DNA of 19,713 bases from CANJUD01 sp043750035 (GTDB taxonomy: Bacteria; Bacteroidota; Bacteroidia; UKL13-3): contig JAYVCI010000281.1 of the NCBI GenBank assembly GCA_043750035.1, positions 1-19,713 of the forward strand. The letters are read 5' to 3'. The notes beneath the pieces are model-generated. The model was not told the origin of the DNA. It ran no database searches and saw only the letters and a program-made list of their open reading frames with translations. The translations under genes and the position numbers were made by a program. Below, one piece after another: positions 1 through 5,867 of the stretch (position 1 is the first letter of the stretch; every line of letters begins with the position of its first letter).

Positions 1-272
1 GCAAATATGTGGACACCGAGTTCGGTATTTTTCCACTCAAATTTTTCTTCAGCGAAGGCATGACCAACGAAGATGGCGAAGAAGTATCCAACAAAGAAAT
101 CAAAAAAATCCTGACCGAGTGCATTGCCGCCGAAGACAAACGGAAGCCATTACCCGATGAGATATTGATGGATATTTTGAAGAAGAAAGGTTATGGGATT
201 GCGAGAAGAACCGTTGCTAAGTATAGAGAGCAGTTGAATATTCCGGTGGCGAGGTTGAGGAGAGAGTTGTAG
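1..272 (+). CDS. rpoN: RNA polymerase sigma-54 factor, C-terminal part (5' end outside window)
   Basis: Sigma-54 directs RNA polymerase to -24/-12 promoters and needs AAA+ activators to open DNA. Only the last ~90 residues are present; the reading frame is open to the window edge, so the GTG at 9 is an internal Val codon and not a start. The visible part contains the FGIFPLKFFFS segment and, near the end, the RpoN box (ARRTVAKYRE), which is the -24 recognition helix and the signature of the family. The protein ends about 13 residues after the box, as usual. No neighbour on its 3' side looks functionally linked; the intergenic repeats that follow suggest this is the end of its transcription unit. 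Confidence 0.95.
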   Translation, partial: KYVDTEFGIFPLKFFFSEGMTNEDGEEVSNKEIKKILTECIAAEDKRKPLPDEILMDILKKKGYGIARRTVAKYREQLNIPVARLRREL

Positions 273-302
273 GAACAGTTGTGAGTGAGGAGTGTGGAAA
301 GA

Positions 303-343
303 GTATCAAGTATCAAGTAGCTAGTATCAGGTATCAAGTATAG
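303..343. repeat. Short direct repeats of a GTATCAAG-type unit
   Basis: Four or more imperfect copies of (A)GTATCAAG/GTATCAGG lie in tandem between rpoN and the WD40-like gene. This is low-complexity intergenic DNA of the sort that recurs elsewhere in the window with other units (GATAAC type near 5650 and 7916-7992). No function is evident. Confidence 0.6.
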
Positions 344-350
344 GTCAGTA

Positions 351-1256
351 ATGTTTTCCAATTTGTTTAAGAAAAAGACTCAGAAGAATGAGAAAATAAG
401 AGTAATCTCTGCTTCAGTAACTGGCAATTCTTTTGTTGTTGGGGAATGGGAAAAAAATATCCAAATATGGGAATTAAATGGACATATTGTTCAAACACTG
501 CAAACTGATTTAGATACCGGAAATGGCGAATCAATCTCAATTTCAAATGATGGAAGACAATTACTAATTGCTGGATGTGATAACAATACTGTAACACTTT
601 TTGATGTTCAAACCAAATCAATAATTTGGAAAAGAACGGATATAAAGAAACCGTATAAAGTCAAAATATTAGATCATGAAAAAAATCAAGTCTTTATAGA
701 TACAGAAAACAAAGGGTGTTATTTATTAAGCAGAAATTCTGGAGAAACAATAGAAAAATTACAAGGGGTAAGAGACATAAAAGAAAGTCCATATTCCAAT
801 TTAAATCAACTTGAAAAATTATATTCCTCGTCCATTGTAATTCGAGAAACAAAGGAAAAGATGTTCAGTTTTAAACATAAGGAAGATTTGTTAGATTCAA
901 TTTTTACTGAGGATTTACTAGTTTGTTCATATGTAAGTGGGCCAATTGAAGGTTTAGACTTAGAGTCCAAAGAAATTATATGGTCTACTTTTGGGAAAGG
1001 CCACTTCCTGAGGGTGGGTTATAACTCAAAAATTAACAAAATAATTGCCGTTAGATGGAATGCTGAAAAAGGTGGATCGAAATATCTTTGTTACCTCAAT
1101 TTGGAGACAGGAAGAGTAGAGAAAGAAATAGACTTAGAAGAACCCATTGTAGTTGAATTTATTAAGAATGGTGAATATATAATAACATCCCAAGGTAAAC
1201 TGTACTCAACCAACGATGGACTGGTAATAAAAGAATTTGAATTTGAAAACAACTAA
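351..1256 (+). CDS. WD40-like beta-propeller protein, cytoplasmic
   Basis: A 301-residue protein without signal peptide or membrane segment. It shows several degenerate propeller blades: an N-terminal blade ending in IQIWEL, a blade with ISNDGRQLLIAGCDNNTVTLFDV (about residues 64-88), a repeated T/SKxIIW motif (about 92-96 and again near residue 206), and a YLNLETG blade toward the C-terminus. Such propellers are scaffolds for protein interaction; no enzymatic motif is visible and no partner is encoded beside it. The gene is clearly more AT-rich than rpoN upstream and the remnant downstream, with long A runs and AAA/GAA/ATA-rich codon use, which suggests acquisition or relaxed selection. The start follows a repeat-rich leader with no Shine-Dalgarno. 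The family call rests on blade-like patterns only; a PQQ-type propeller is the alternative. Confidence 0.7.
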   Translation: MFSNLFKKKTQKNEKIRVISASVTGNSFVVGEWEKNIQIWELNGHIVQTLQTDLDTGNGESISISNDGRQLLIAGCDNNTVTLFDVQTKSIIWKRTDIKKPYKVKILDHEKNQVFIDTENKGCYLLSRNSGETIEKLQGVRDIKESPYSNLNQLEKLYSSSIVIRETKEKMFSFKHKEDLLDSIFTEDLLVCSYVSGPIEGLDLESKEIIWSTFGKGHFLRVGYNSKINKIIAVRWNAEKGGSKYLCYLNLETGRVEKEIDLEEPIVVEFIKNGEYIITSQGKLYSTNDGLVIKEFEFENN

Positions 1257-1390
1257 AAATCCTCGCCCACGCTGTTAACAATGCTATGGAATATGCATAT
1301 AAAGGCAGTGGCGGCTACCCCGATTTGGCACAGAACAGCTTGGTATGCCAAGAACATACGCTCAATCCGTTTTATAAAAACCGATGGTAG
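1256..1390 (+). pseudogene. Orphan 3' coding remnant of an unrecognised gene
   Basis: Immediately after the WD40-like stop, a different frame is open for 44 codons and ends in TAG. It reads like real protein (AVNNAMEYAYKGSGGYPDL, later NPFYKNRW at the end) with codon use richer in GC than the preceding gene. There is no convincing start: the frame enters from within the preceding ORF, and the one internal ATG (1286) would give only about 34 residues. I read it as the C-terminal tail of a gene displaced or truncated when the AT-rich WD40-like gene arrived. I do not recognise the family. A genuine small protein from the ATG at 1286 is less likely. Confidence 0.4.
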
Positions 1391-1433
1391 TATTTGGAAC
1401 TTGGTGAAGTATAACATTGTTCAGTAAAAAACG

Positions 1434-1505
1434 TAACCCAAAAATCCACATTTTTGGGTTATATCACGAAAATATAACCCAAAAACGTTAAATTTTGAGT
1501 TATAT
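1434..1505. repeat. Four-arm chain of alternately complementary sequences
   Basis: Four copies of an AACCCAAAAA-type arm occur in alternating orientation. Arms 1434-1445 and 1450-1461 form a perfect 12-bp stem with a 4-nt loop. Arms 1451-1464 and 1472-1485 form a perfect 14-bp stem with a 7-nt loop. Arms 1472-1484 and 1493-1505 form a 13-bp stem with one mismatch. The hairpins share arms and are mutually exclusive. It lies about 250 bp upstream of the rplU promoter, outside its transcript. Confidence 0.75.
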
Positions 1506-1525
1506 CCTTTTTTGCTCAAGCTTCT

Positions 1526-1727
1526 ATCTATTGTCTTTTGTCCTTCATCCTTTCGTCTATCCCCCACATCGGGCAAATTTGCAATTTGTTCGGCCTCATC
1601 TAGCGTTTACAACGCGTTACCTATGCACGGGCGTGGGAGACGCAAGCCATTTGCGAACAAATCACAGATTTAATTATGTTTTTCCTAGAACCCTCATCTA
1701 TTGTCTTTTATCCTTCATCTTTTATCT
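1526..1727. repeat. REP-like cluster framed by a ~32-bp direct repeat
   Basis: Two near-identical ~32-bp copies starting ATCTATTGTCTTTT lie at 1526-1558 and 1696-1727. Between them are the 10-bp palindrome GCAAATTTGC (1573-1582), a GCGTT-TAC-AACGC hairpin (1603-1615), and an inverted pair TTTGTTCG (1585-1592) / CGAACAAA (1654-1661). This is noncoding repeat DNA filling the gap before rplU; the open frame across it is incidental. Confidence 0.55.
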
Positions 1728-1750
1728 CCCCAAAAATTTCTCATCCCCTC

Positions 1751-1781
1751 TTTGTATTTACAAATTTGAGACTTACTTTTG
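1751..1781 (+). promoter_or_regulatory. Bacteroidota-type promoter of rplU-rpmA
   Basis: TTTG at 1751-1754 is followed after exactly 19 nt by TACTTTTG at 1774-1781, matching the Bacteroidota primary-sigma consensus (TTTG, 19-21 nt, TAnnTTTG). The expected transcript start is near 1787, giving a leader of about 17 nt. This also settles that rplU starts at 1804 and not further upstream. Confidence 0.75.
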
Positions 1782-1803
1782 CAGCCCAAAAAATAATTTA
1801 ACA

Positions 1804-2118
1804 ATGTACGCAATAGTAGAAATCGCCGGACAACAGTTTAAAGTGCAAAAAGACCAGTTTTTGTTTGTTCATCATTTGAACAAAGAGACCGGTGCCACTG
1901 TTGAGTTCGACAAAGTGTTGTTGGTTGACAACAACGGTAAAGTAAGTGTAGGTTCGCCCACAGTTGCAGGTGCCAAGGTAACCGCCAAAGTAATCGCTGA
2001 TATGATTAAGGGCGACAAGGTAATCATCTTTAAAAAGAAACGCCGTAAAGGTTACAAGCGTAAAAATGGTCACCGCCAACAGTTTACCAAAATTCAGATA
2101 GAAAATATCGCAGCTTAA
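1804..2118 (+). CDS. rplU: 50S ribosomal protein L21
   Basis: L21 is a component of the large ribosomal subunit that binds 23S rRNA near L20. The 104-residue product has the usual length and N-terminus (MYAIVEIAGQQFKVQ), the central AKVTAKV strand, and the basic C-terminal KKKRRKGYKRKNGHRQ segment that contacts RNA. The open frame extends 309 nt further upstream, but that part is repeat DNA ahead of the promoter; homology and promoter position both fix the ATG at 1804. It is followed 32 bp later by rpmA, the near-universal L21-L27 pairing, so the two form one operon. Confidence 0.98.
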   Translation: MYAIVEIAGQQFKVQKDQFLFVHHLNKETGATVEFDKVLLVDNNGKVSVGSPTVAGAKVTAKVIADMIKGDKVIIFKKKRRKGYKRKNGHRQQFTKIQIENIAA

Positions 2119-2150
2119 ATTTTTTATAACCCCATTAATTAGATACTAAC

Positions 2151-2417
2151 ATGGCACACAAAAAAGGAGCGGGTAGCTCAAATAACGGACGCGAATCGCA
2201 TTCAAAACGCTTAGGCGTAAAAATATATGGTGGTCAATTCGCCACTGCTGGTAATATCATCGTTCGTCAACGTGGTACCAAGCACCATCCAGGAGCAAAC
2301 GTGGGTTTGGGTAAAGACCATACCATCTTCGCATTGATAGATGGCAAAGTACAATTCCGCAAAACCCGTGAAGATCGCTCTTTCGTTTCTATCGTTCCGG
2401 TAGAAGCCCAAGCGTAA
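2151..2417 (+). CDS. rpmA: 50S ribosomal protein L27
   Basis: L27 sits at the peptidyl-transferase centre of the large subunit, its flexible N-terminus reaching toward the tRNA ends. The 88-residue protein begins MAHKKGAGSSNNGRES, continues with the SKRLGVKIYGG and IIVRQRGTKHHPG signatures, and ends shortly after VPVEAQA. There is no N-terminal extension of the kind that Firmicutes L27 carries for protease processing. It is the second gene of the rplU operon and is followed directly by a strong terminator. Confidence 0.98.
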   Translation: MAHKKGAGSSNNGRESHSKRLGVKIYGGQFATAGNIIVRQRGTKHHPGANVGLGKDHTIFALIDGKVQFRKTREDRSFVSIVPVEAQA

Positions 2418-2438
2418 CACAACAATATTTATATGATG

Positions 2439-2468
2439 AACCCTGTCTCGAAAGAGGTGGGGTTTTTT
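2439..2468 (+). terminator. Intrinsic terminator of rplU-rpmA
   Basis: An 11-bp stem (2439-2449 with 2454-2464, three G-U wobbles in RNA) closed by a GAAA tetraloop is followed by a run of six T. It lies 21 bp after the rpmA stop. Confidence 0.85.
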
Positions 2469-2496
2469 ATTACCGTCGGCTTAAGCCACGGTAATA
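2468..2496. repeat. Near-perfect inverted repeat after the rpmA terminator
   Basis: A 14-bp inverted repeat (TATTACCGT and GGCTT arms with one bulged C, centred on GGCTTAAGCC) abuts the T-run. It lacks a T-run of its own on either strand, so it may only be a back-up for the terminator or a boundary between the convergent genes. Confidence 0.5.
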
Positions 2497-2535
2497 AAAA
2501 CAAGTGACCCAAAACAATTTCTACCTGCCCCCACA

Positions 2536-4182
2536 CTACTTCCTTTTAATATCTAATGCCATCTCTATCAATTCATCCCTTCTGGCTTTAATAGCTTCAA
2601 TAGTGGGTTTCACTTCTATATCAGGAACTAACCCAACTCTTTGTGTTTCCTTGCCATCAGTATTATAAACACCGGTGGAGGATATGTATGTTTCAAAACC
2701 GCCAGGAAAAGTTACCATAGAAATATTGCCAACAGCCCCAGCAGTCTGACTTCCTATACAGGTAACATCGGGGGCAGTTTTTAAGCCCATACCGGTTAAT
2801 TCAGCTATGCCCTGTGTATTCTCATCGAACAATAGGATAACTTTCCCTTGGTAATAGTATTTGGTGCTTTGGCCACATAATATGGGTTCAGTATAGTTAA
2901 ACACACCCGGATATTTTAGATTGGGCAAAGTTAAAATTGCAAATGGTTTCTTATCATCACTTAGCAAGAAAGCAAGATTACGCAAAGTATTATTAGCAGA
3001 ATGTCTCAAATCAAAAATGATGGCAATGGTATTTTTCAATTTCAATATTACATCCATTTCTTCATTATGTTTGAGCATCCCCATATTGATATAACCCACA
3101 TTGGTGTCTATAATTTCCCAAACAGTGGTATCTTTATGTTCTTTCTCTATATATTTTAATTGGTCAAAATAATACCGGTGAATAGTTTTGTTACCAATAA
3201 TTCCATTCCTTTCAAACGATACTTCTACAACATCAGAATCGCCATTGAGTATAATACGGCTTAATTTGCGAAGCTTTGCTGGCTCGTTGGAGGCCGCTAT
3301 ATGTTTTGATTTTTCTTTGATGATTTCTTCCAAGTCAATATTGTTTATTTTCAAAAATACATCTCCATATTTTATATCATCAATTTGAGCGAAGGAATCA
3401 TTATAGAAATTGGTAACGATGGCTTTGTTGTCAATAATCTTTACCATAAAAGGAGCCCATTTGCTTCCAAAATAATTTAACCCTTCGTGATTTATAGTCC
3501 CGGCATGGCTGTCATTGGTTCTTGCAGTTAACTCAAGTATTGCCATGTGGTATTCTATGGTATCTTTTGCATCTCTAAACTTTGGTATCATATCCGTTAA
3601 TACCACATTCCAATCTTCGCCAATAAGATACTTATAGGAAAAAAAATAATTGATGATATTCCAATACCTTGCCAGCCCCAGCATACGCAATTCTGTTGAA
3701 GGCTGAATAGAATCATAATAACCTTTCTCTTTTGAAAAAGCAGTTCGTCCGTCAACTTCATCTTGTATATAATATTTGCTTATTTGATTTCTGTTTTTTT
3801 CAATAAAATATAATTCCTTGATCACAGATTTATCGAAACTCATAGAGTCGTTGAGCCAGCTTAAATCTAGATTTCTTTTTAAACTATCAGCAATATTGTT
3901 TTTACATTCATTGCACGATTTTACATTGCCCAAACTGCTTAACCATTTCGAATAAAATTTATTGATTTCCTTTTTAGTGTTTAGGGAATCTATTTGTTTG
4001 TATTTGGCTTTGAATTCATTGTCCCACTTAATGTTTCCGGTAGCTACCACAGGATGGTAATATTTAAGAAATCCCCATACTTTGCAGAAGGTAGCGATTT
4101 TACCATTCTCAGCCATTTGCACTTGAGCATCTGACTTAAGTGATTGAAGTATGATAATTCCGATTAAAATGGTTCGCAACAT
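2536..4182 (-). CDS. S41 (C-terminal processing/tricorn-type) peptidase homologue with missing nucleophile, exported
   Basis: A 548-residue exported protein: signal peptide (about residues 1-20, ending SDAQ), an all-alpha N-terminal region, a PDZ-like domain (about 235-310, with YGDVFLKINNIDLEE), and a C-terminal S41 protease fold with VGYINMGML, IIFDLR and the TAGAVGN loop near residue 480. S41 enzymes of this non-CtpA branch normally use a Ser nucleophile in a motif like NTQSxAE and a His in DxH. Here DSHAG is present (His226), but the nucleophile motif reads NTQGIAE: residue 458 is Gly, encoded by GGC. It is therefore probably catalytically inactive and may bind peptides instead, unless another residue substitutes. 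It lies 45 bp downstream of the ClC gene on the same strand and could be co-transcribed with it. Confidence 0.85.
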   Translation of the reverse strand: MLRTILIGIIILQSLKSDAQVQMAENGKIATFCKVWGFLKYYHPVVATGNIKWDNEFKAKYKQIDSLNTKKEINKFYSKWLSSLGNVKSCNECKNNIADSLKRNLDLSWLNDSMSFDKSVIKELYFIEKNRNQISKYYIQDEVDGRTAFSKEKGYYDSIQPSTELRMLGLARYWNIINYFFSYKYLIGEDWNVVLTDMIPKFRDAKDTIEYHMAILELTARTNDSHAGTINHEGLNYFGSKWAPFMVKIIDNKAIVTNFYNDSFAQIDDIKYGDVFLKINNIDLEEIIKEKSKHIAASNEPAKLRKLSRIILNGDSDVVEVSFERNGIIGNKTIHRYYFDQLKYIEKEHKDTTVWEIIDTNVGYINMGMLKHNEEMDVILKLKNTIAIIFDLRHSANNTLRNLAFLLSDDKKPFAILTLPNLKYPGVFNYTEPILCGQSTKYYYQGKVILLFDENTQGIAELTGMGLKTAPDVTCIGSQTAGAVGNISMVTFPGGFETYISSTGVYNTDGKETQRVGLVPDIEVKPTIEAIKARRDELIEMALDIKRK

Positions 4183-4227
4183 ATATATATTGTTTTTTTA
4201 CTTATTATTGTAATATAAATTATATTA

Positions 4228-5586
4228 TTATCTATTTGACAACGGGGCTAAATTATTTTTTTTCCTATCCAATGAATAAGGTTCAAAATACCTGGAAATA
4301 GCAAAGCTAATAGAAGCAACAATCATTAAAGGTATCATCAATGTATAACCGCCTGTTATTTCAGCAATCAAGAATATAGCCGTTAATGGGGCGTGATAGA
4401 TGCCACTGAGTATGCCTGCCATTCCAACAATTGTAAAATTACTTTCGGGCAAATTGGTAAAGTTTAAAAGATTAACCAATCGGGAAAAGAAAAAACCGAG
4501 ATAAGCACCCACAAAAAGTGATGGGGCAAAGTTTCCGCCATTGCCCCCGCTACCAATTGTTATAGCTGTAGCAACTGCTTTAATAAATATAAGTACACCC
4601 ACAAAAAGCAAAACAAACCATTCATTATTTTTGTAGGTATGCAAAAAACTATTGTCCAATAAATTTTCGGGTTTTTGTAATGATAGTACTTTTAGGCTTT
4701 CAAATCCTTCGGCAAACAAACTTGGGAATATAAATATTAAACCAGCTAAGGCTACGCCTCCGGCAAATACATTAACATATACTTTCTTTTTCTTTTTGCT
4801 GAACAGTCTTTCAATTTTTGTAAAAGTACGGGAATGATATACAGAAACCAGTCCTGCAAAAACGCCCAACAATATATAATAGGGAACATTATAATAATCG
4901 AAAGGTTGTTGTAATTTGAATGATAATAAAATCTCGTCTTGCAATATTATTTTTGAAATCAAAGCACCCGTAGCTGCTGCAATTATCACTGGCGTAAATG
5001 CAGACATGGCCACATCCAATAACAACACTTCCAACGCAAACAAAACCCCTGCAATAGGAGCATTAAAAGCTGCTGCAATACCAGCCGCTACACCACAGGC
5101 TAACAACAGTGTTCTATCCTTTACCGTCAATCCATAAGTAGTTGAATAATTTGAGCCCAATGCTGCCCCGGTAATTACAATCGGTGCTTCAAGTCCGGCA
5201 GAACCACCCATGCCCACCGTTAATGAGCTGGTCAATATCTGGGCATACATTTGCTCATTGGGTATTATACTCGCATCATTTTTAATAGCATCATGGATAT
5301 TTGCCAAGCCTTTGTCCAGTTTTCCTTTCAGGATTTTTTTTACTGCCAGCACGGTTAACAGTATTCCTATAAAAGGAAGTATAAGCAATAAATATTTGAG
5401 GTTTTCCCCTTTGTAAAATGTGGCTATAATATAAACATAATGCACAAAAAACTTGAGAACTATTGCAGCCAATCCCGCTGATAATCCCACCAAGACACTT
5501 GAAAATAAAATGAATTGTCTTTTAGTGAGTTTATTTTTTGTCCACTCAATAACCAGGTGTATCCTTTTTACGGAAAGCCATTTCAT
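4228..5586 (-). CDS. ClC-family chloride channel or Cl-/H+ antiporter, without CBS domains
   Basis: A 452-residue inner-membrane protein with about ten or more hydrophobic helices and the ClC signatures in order: GSAGLEAP (the GxExP gating motif; gating Glu at 133), GVAAGIAAAFNAPIAGVLFALE, GGNGGNFAPSLFVGA (GxFxP-type motif) and GIYHAPLTAIFLIAEITGGY. The Glu that faces the cytoplasm in antiporters (E203 in the E. coli protein) aligns with Val187 in ALEV, preceded by Glu186, so proton coupling may be altered or absent. The protein ends shortly after the last helix with no cytoplasmic CBS pair. The start is fixed by the promoter-like element only four bases upstream and the absence of another Met for over 80 residues. 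Role: anion flux, possibly pH or osmotic balance. Confidence 0.93.
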   Translation of the reverse strand: MKWLSVKRIHLVIEWTKNKLTKRQFILFSSVLVGLSAGLAAIVLKFFVHYVYIIATFYKGENLKYLLLILPFIGILLTVLAVKKILKGKLDKGLANIHDAIKNDASIIPNEQMYAQILTSSLTVGMGGSAGLEAPIVITGAALGSNYSTTYGLTVKDRTLLLACGVAAGIAAAFNAPIAGVLFALEVLLLDVAMSAFTPVIIAAATGALISKIILQDEILLSFKLQQPFDYYNVPYYILLGVFAGLVSVYHSRTFTKIERLFSKKKKKVYVNVFAGGVALAGLIFIFPSLFAEGFESLKVLSLQKPENLLDNSFLHTYKNNEWFVLLFVGVLIFIKAVATAITIGSGGNGGNFAPSLFVGAYLGFFFSRLVNLLNFTNLPESNFTIVGMAGILSGIYHAPLTAIFLIAEITGGYTLMIPLMIVASISFAISRYFEPYSLDRKKNNLAPLSNR

Positions 5587-5590
5587 GGTG

Positions 5591-5598
5591 CAAAATTA
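5591..5598 (-). promoter_or_regulatory. Possible -7 element of the ClC gene
   Basis: On the minus strand TAATTTTG matches TAnnTTTG and ends only four bases before the ATG, so transcription would begin at or beside the start codon (leaderless). No clear -33 TTTG is seen at the right spacing, so this is tentative. Confidence 0.35.
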
Positions 5599-5649
5599 AG
5601 GGATAGTAGTCAGTAAACAGTAATCAGTTACGCACAATGCAACGCACTT

Positions 5650-5680
5650 GTTATCGGTTGTCTGTTATCGGTTATCTGCC
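5650..5680. repeat. Interspersed GATAAC-type repeat, copy 1
   Basis: About 30 bp built from GTTATCGGTT and GTTATCTG-like units, in the same family as the two copies at 7916-7945 and 7963-7992. It supplies the stop codon of the small secreted remnant at 5672-5785. A separate low-complexity stretch of CAGTAA-like units lies just before it (about 5605-5630). Confidence 0.7.
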
Positions 5681-5785
5681 AAGGCAGTAACCCACGGTGT
5701 CGTAAGTCAGTTCGCAGCGTTCAGGTATCTGGGCAATAAAAGTAAAACTATAATATAAAAGAAAAACTAATAATATATTTTTCAT
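5672..5785 (-). pseudogene. Truncated start of a small secreted protein
   Basis: An ATG at 5785 opens a 37-codon frame with a good signal peptide (MKNILLVFLLYYSFTFIAQ) followed by a short Cys-containing segment (PERCELTYDTVGYC). It stops at a TAA inside the GATAAC-type repeat. The sequence before the repeat looks like genuine coding DNA, so I take it as the 5' part of a secreted-protein gene cut off by the repeat. A genuine 18-residue mature peptide with two Cys cannot be excluded. Confidence 0.4.
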
Positions 5786-5867
5786 ATTGTAAAAATTATG
5801 ATACAAATATAACTGAATAAATAAGATTGTTTATATACCTTGTAGCGGGTATTTTATTCAGCTTATT

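Noticed and set aside
1495..1803. N-terminal extension of L21 by about 100 residues
   Set aside because: It runs through repeats and the promoter; L21 homology begins exactly at 1804.
2468..2496. Terminator for the S41-type gene
   Set aside because: Strong inverted repeat but no T-run on the minus strand after it.
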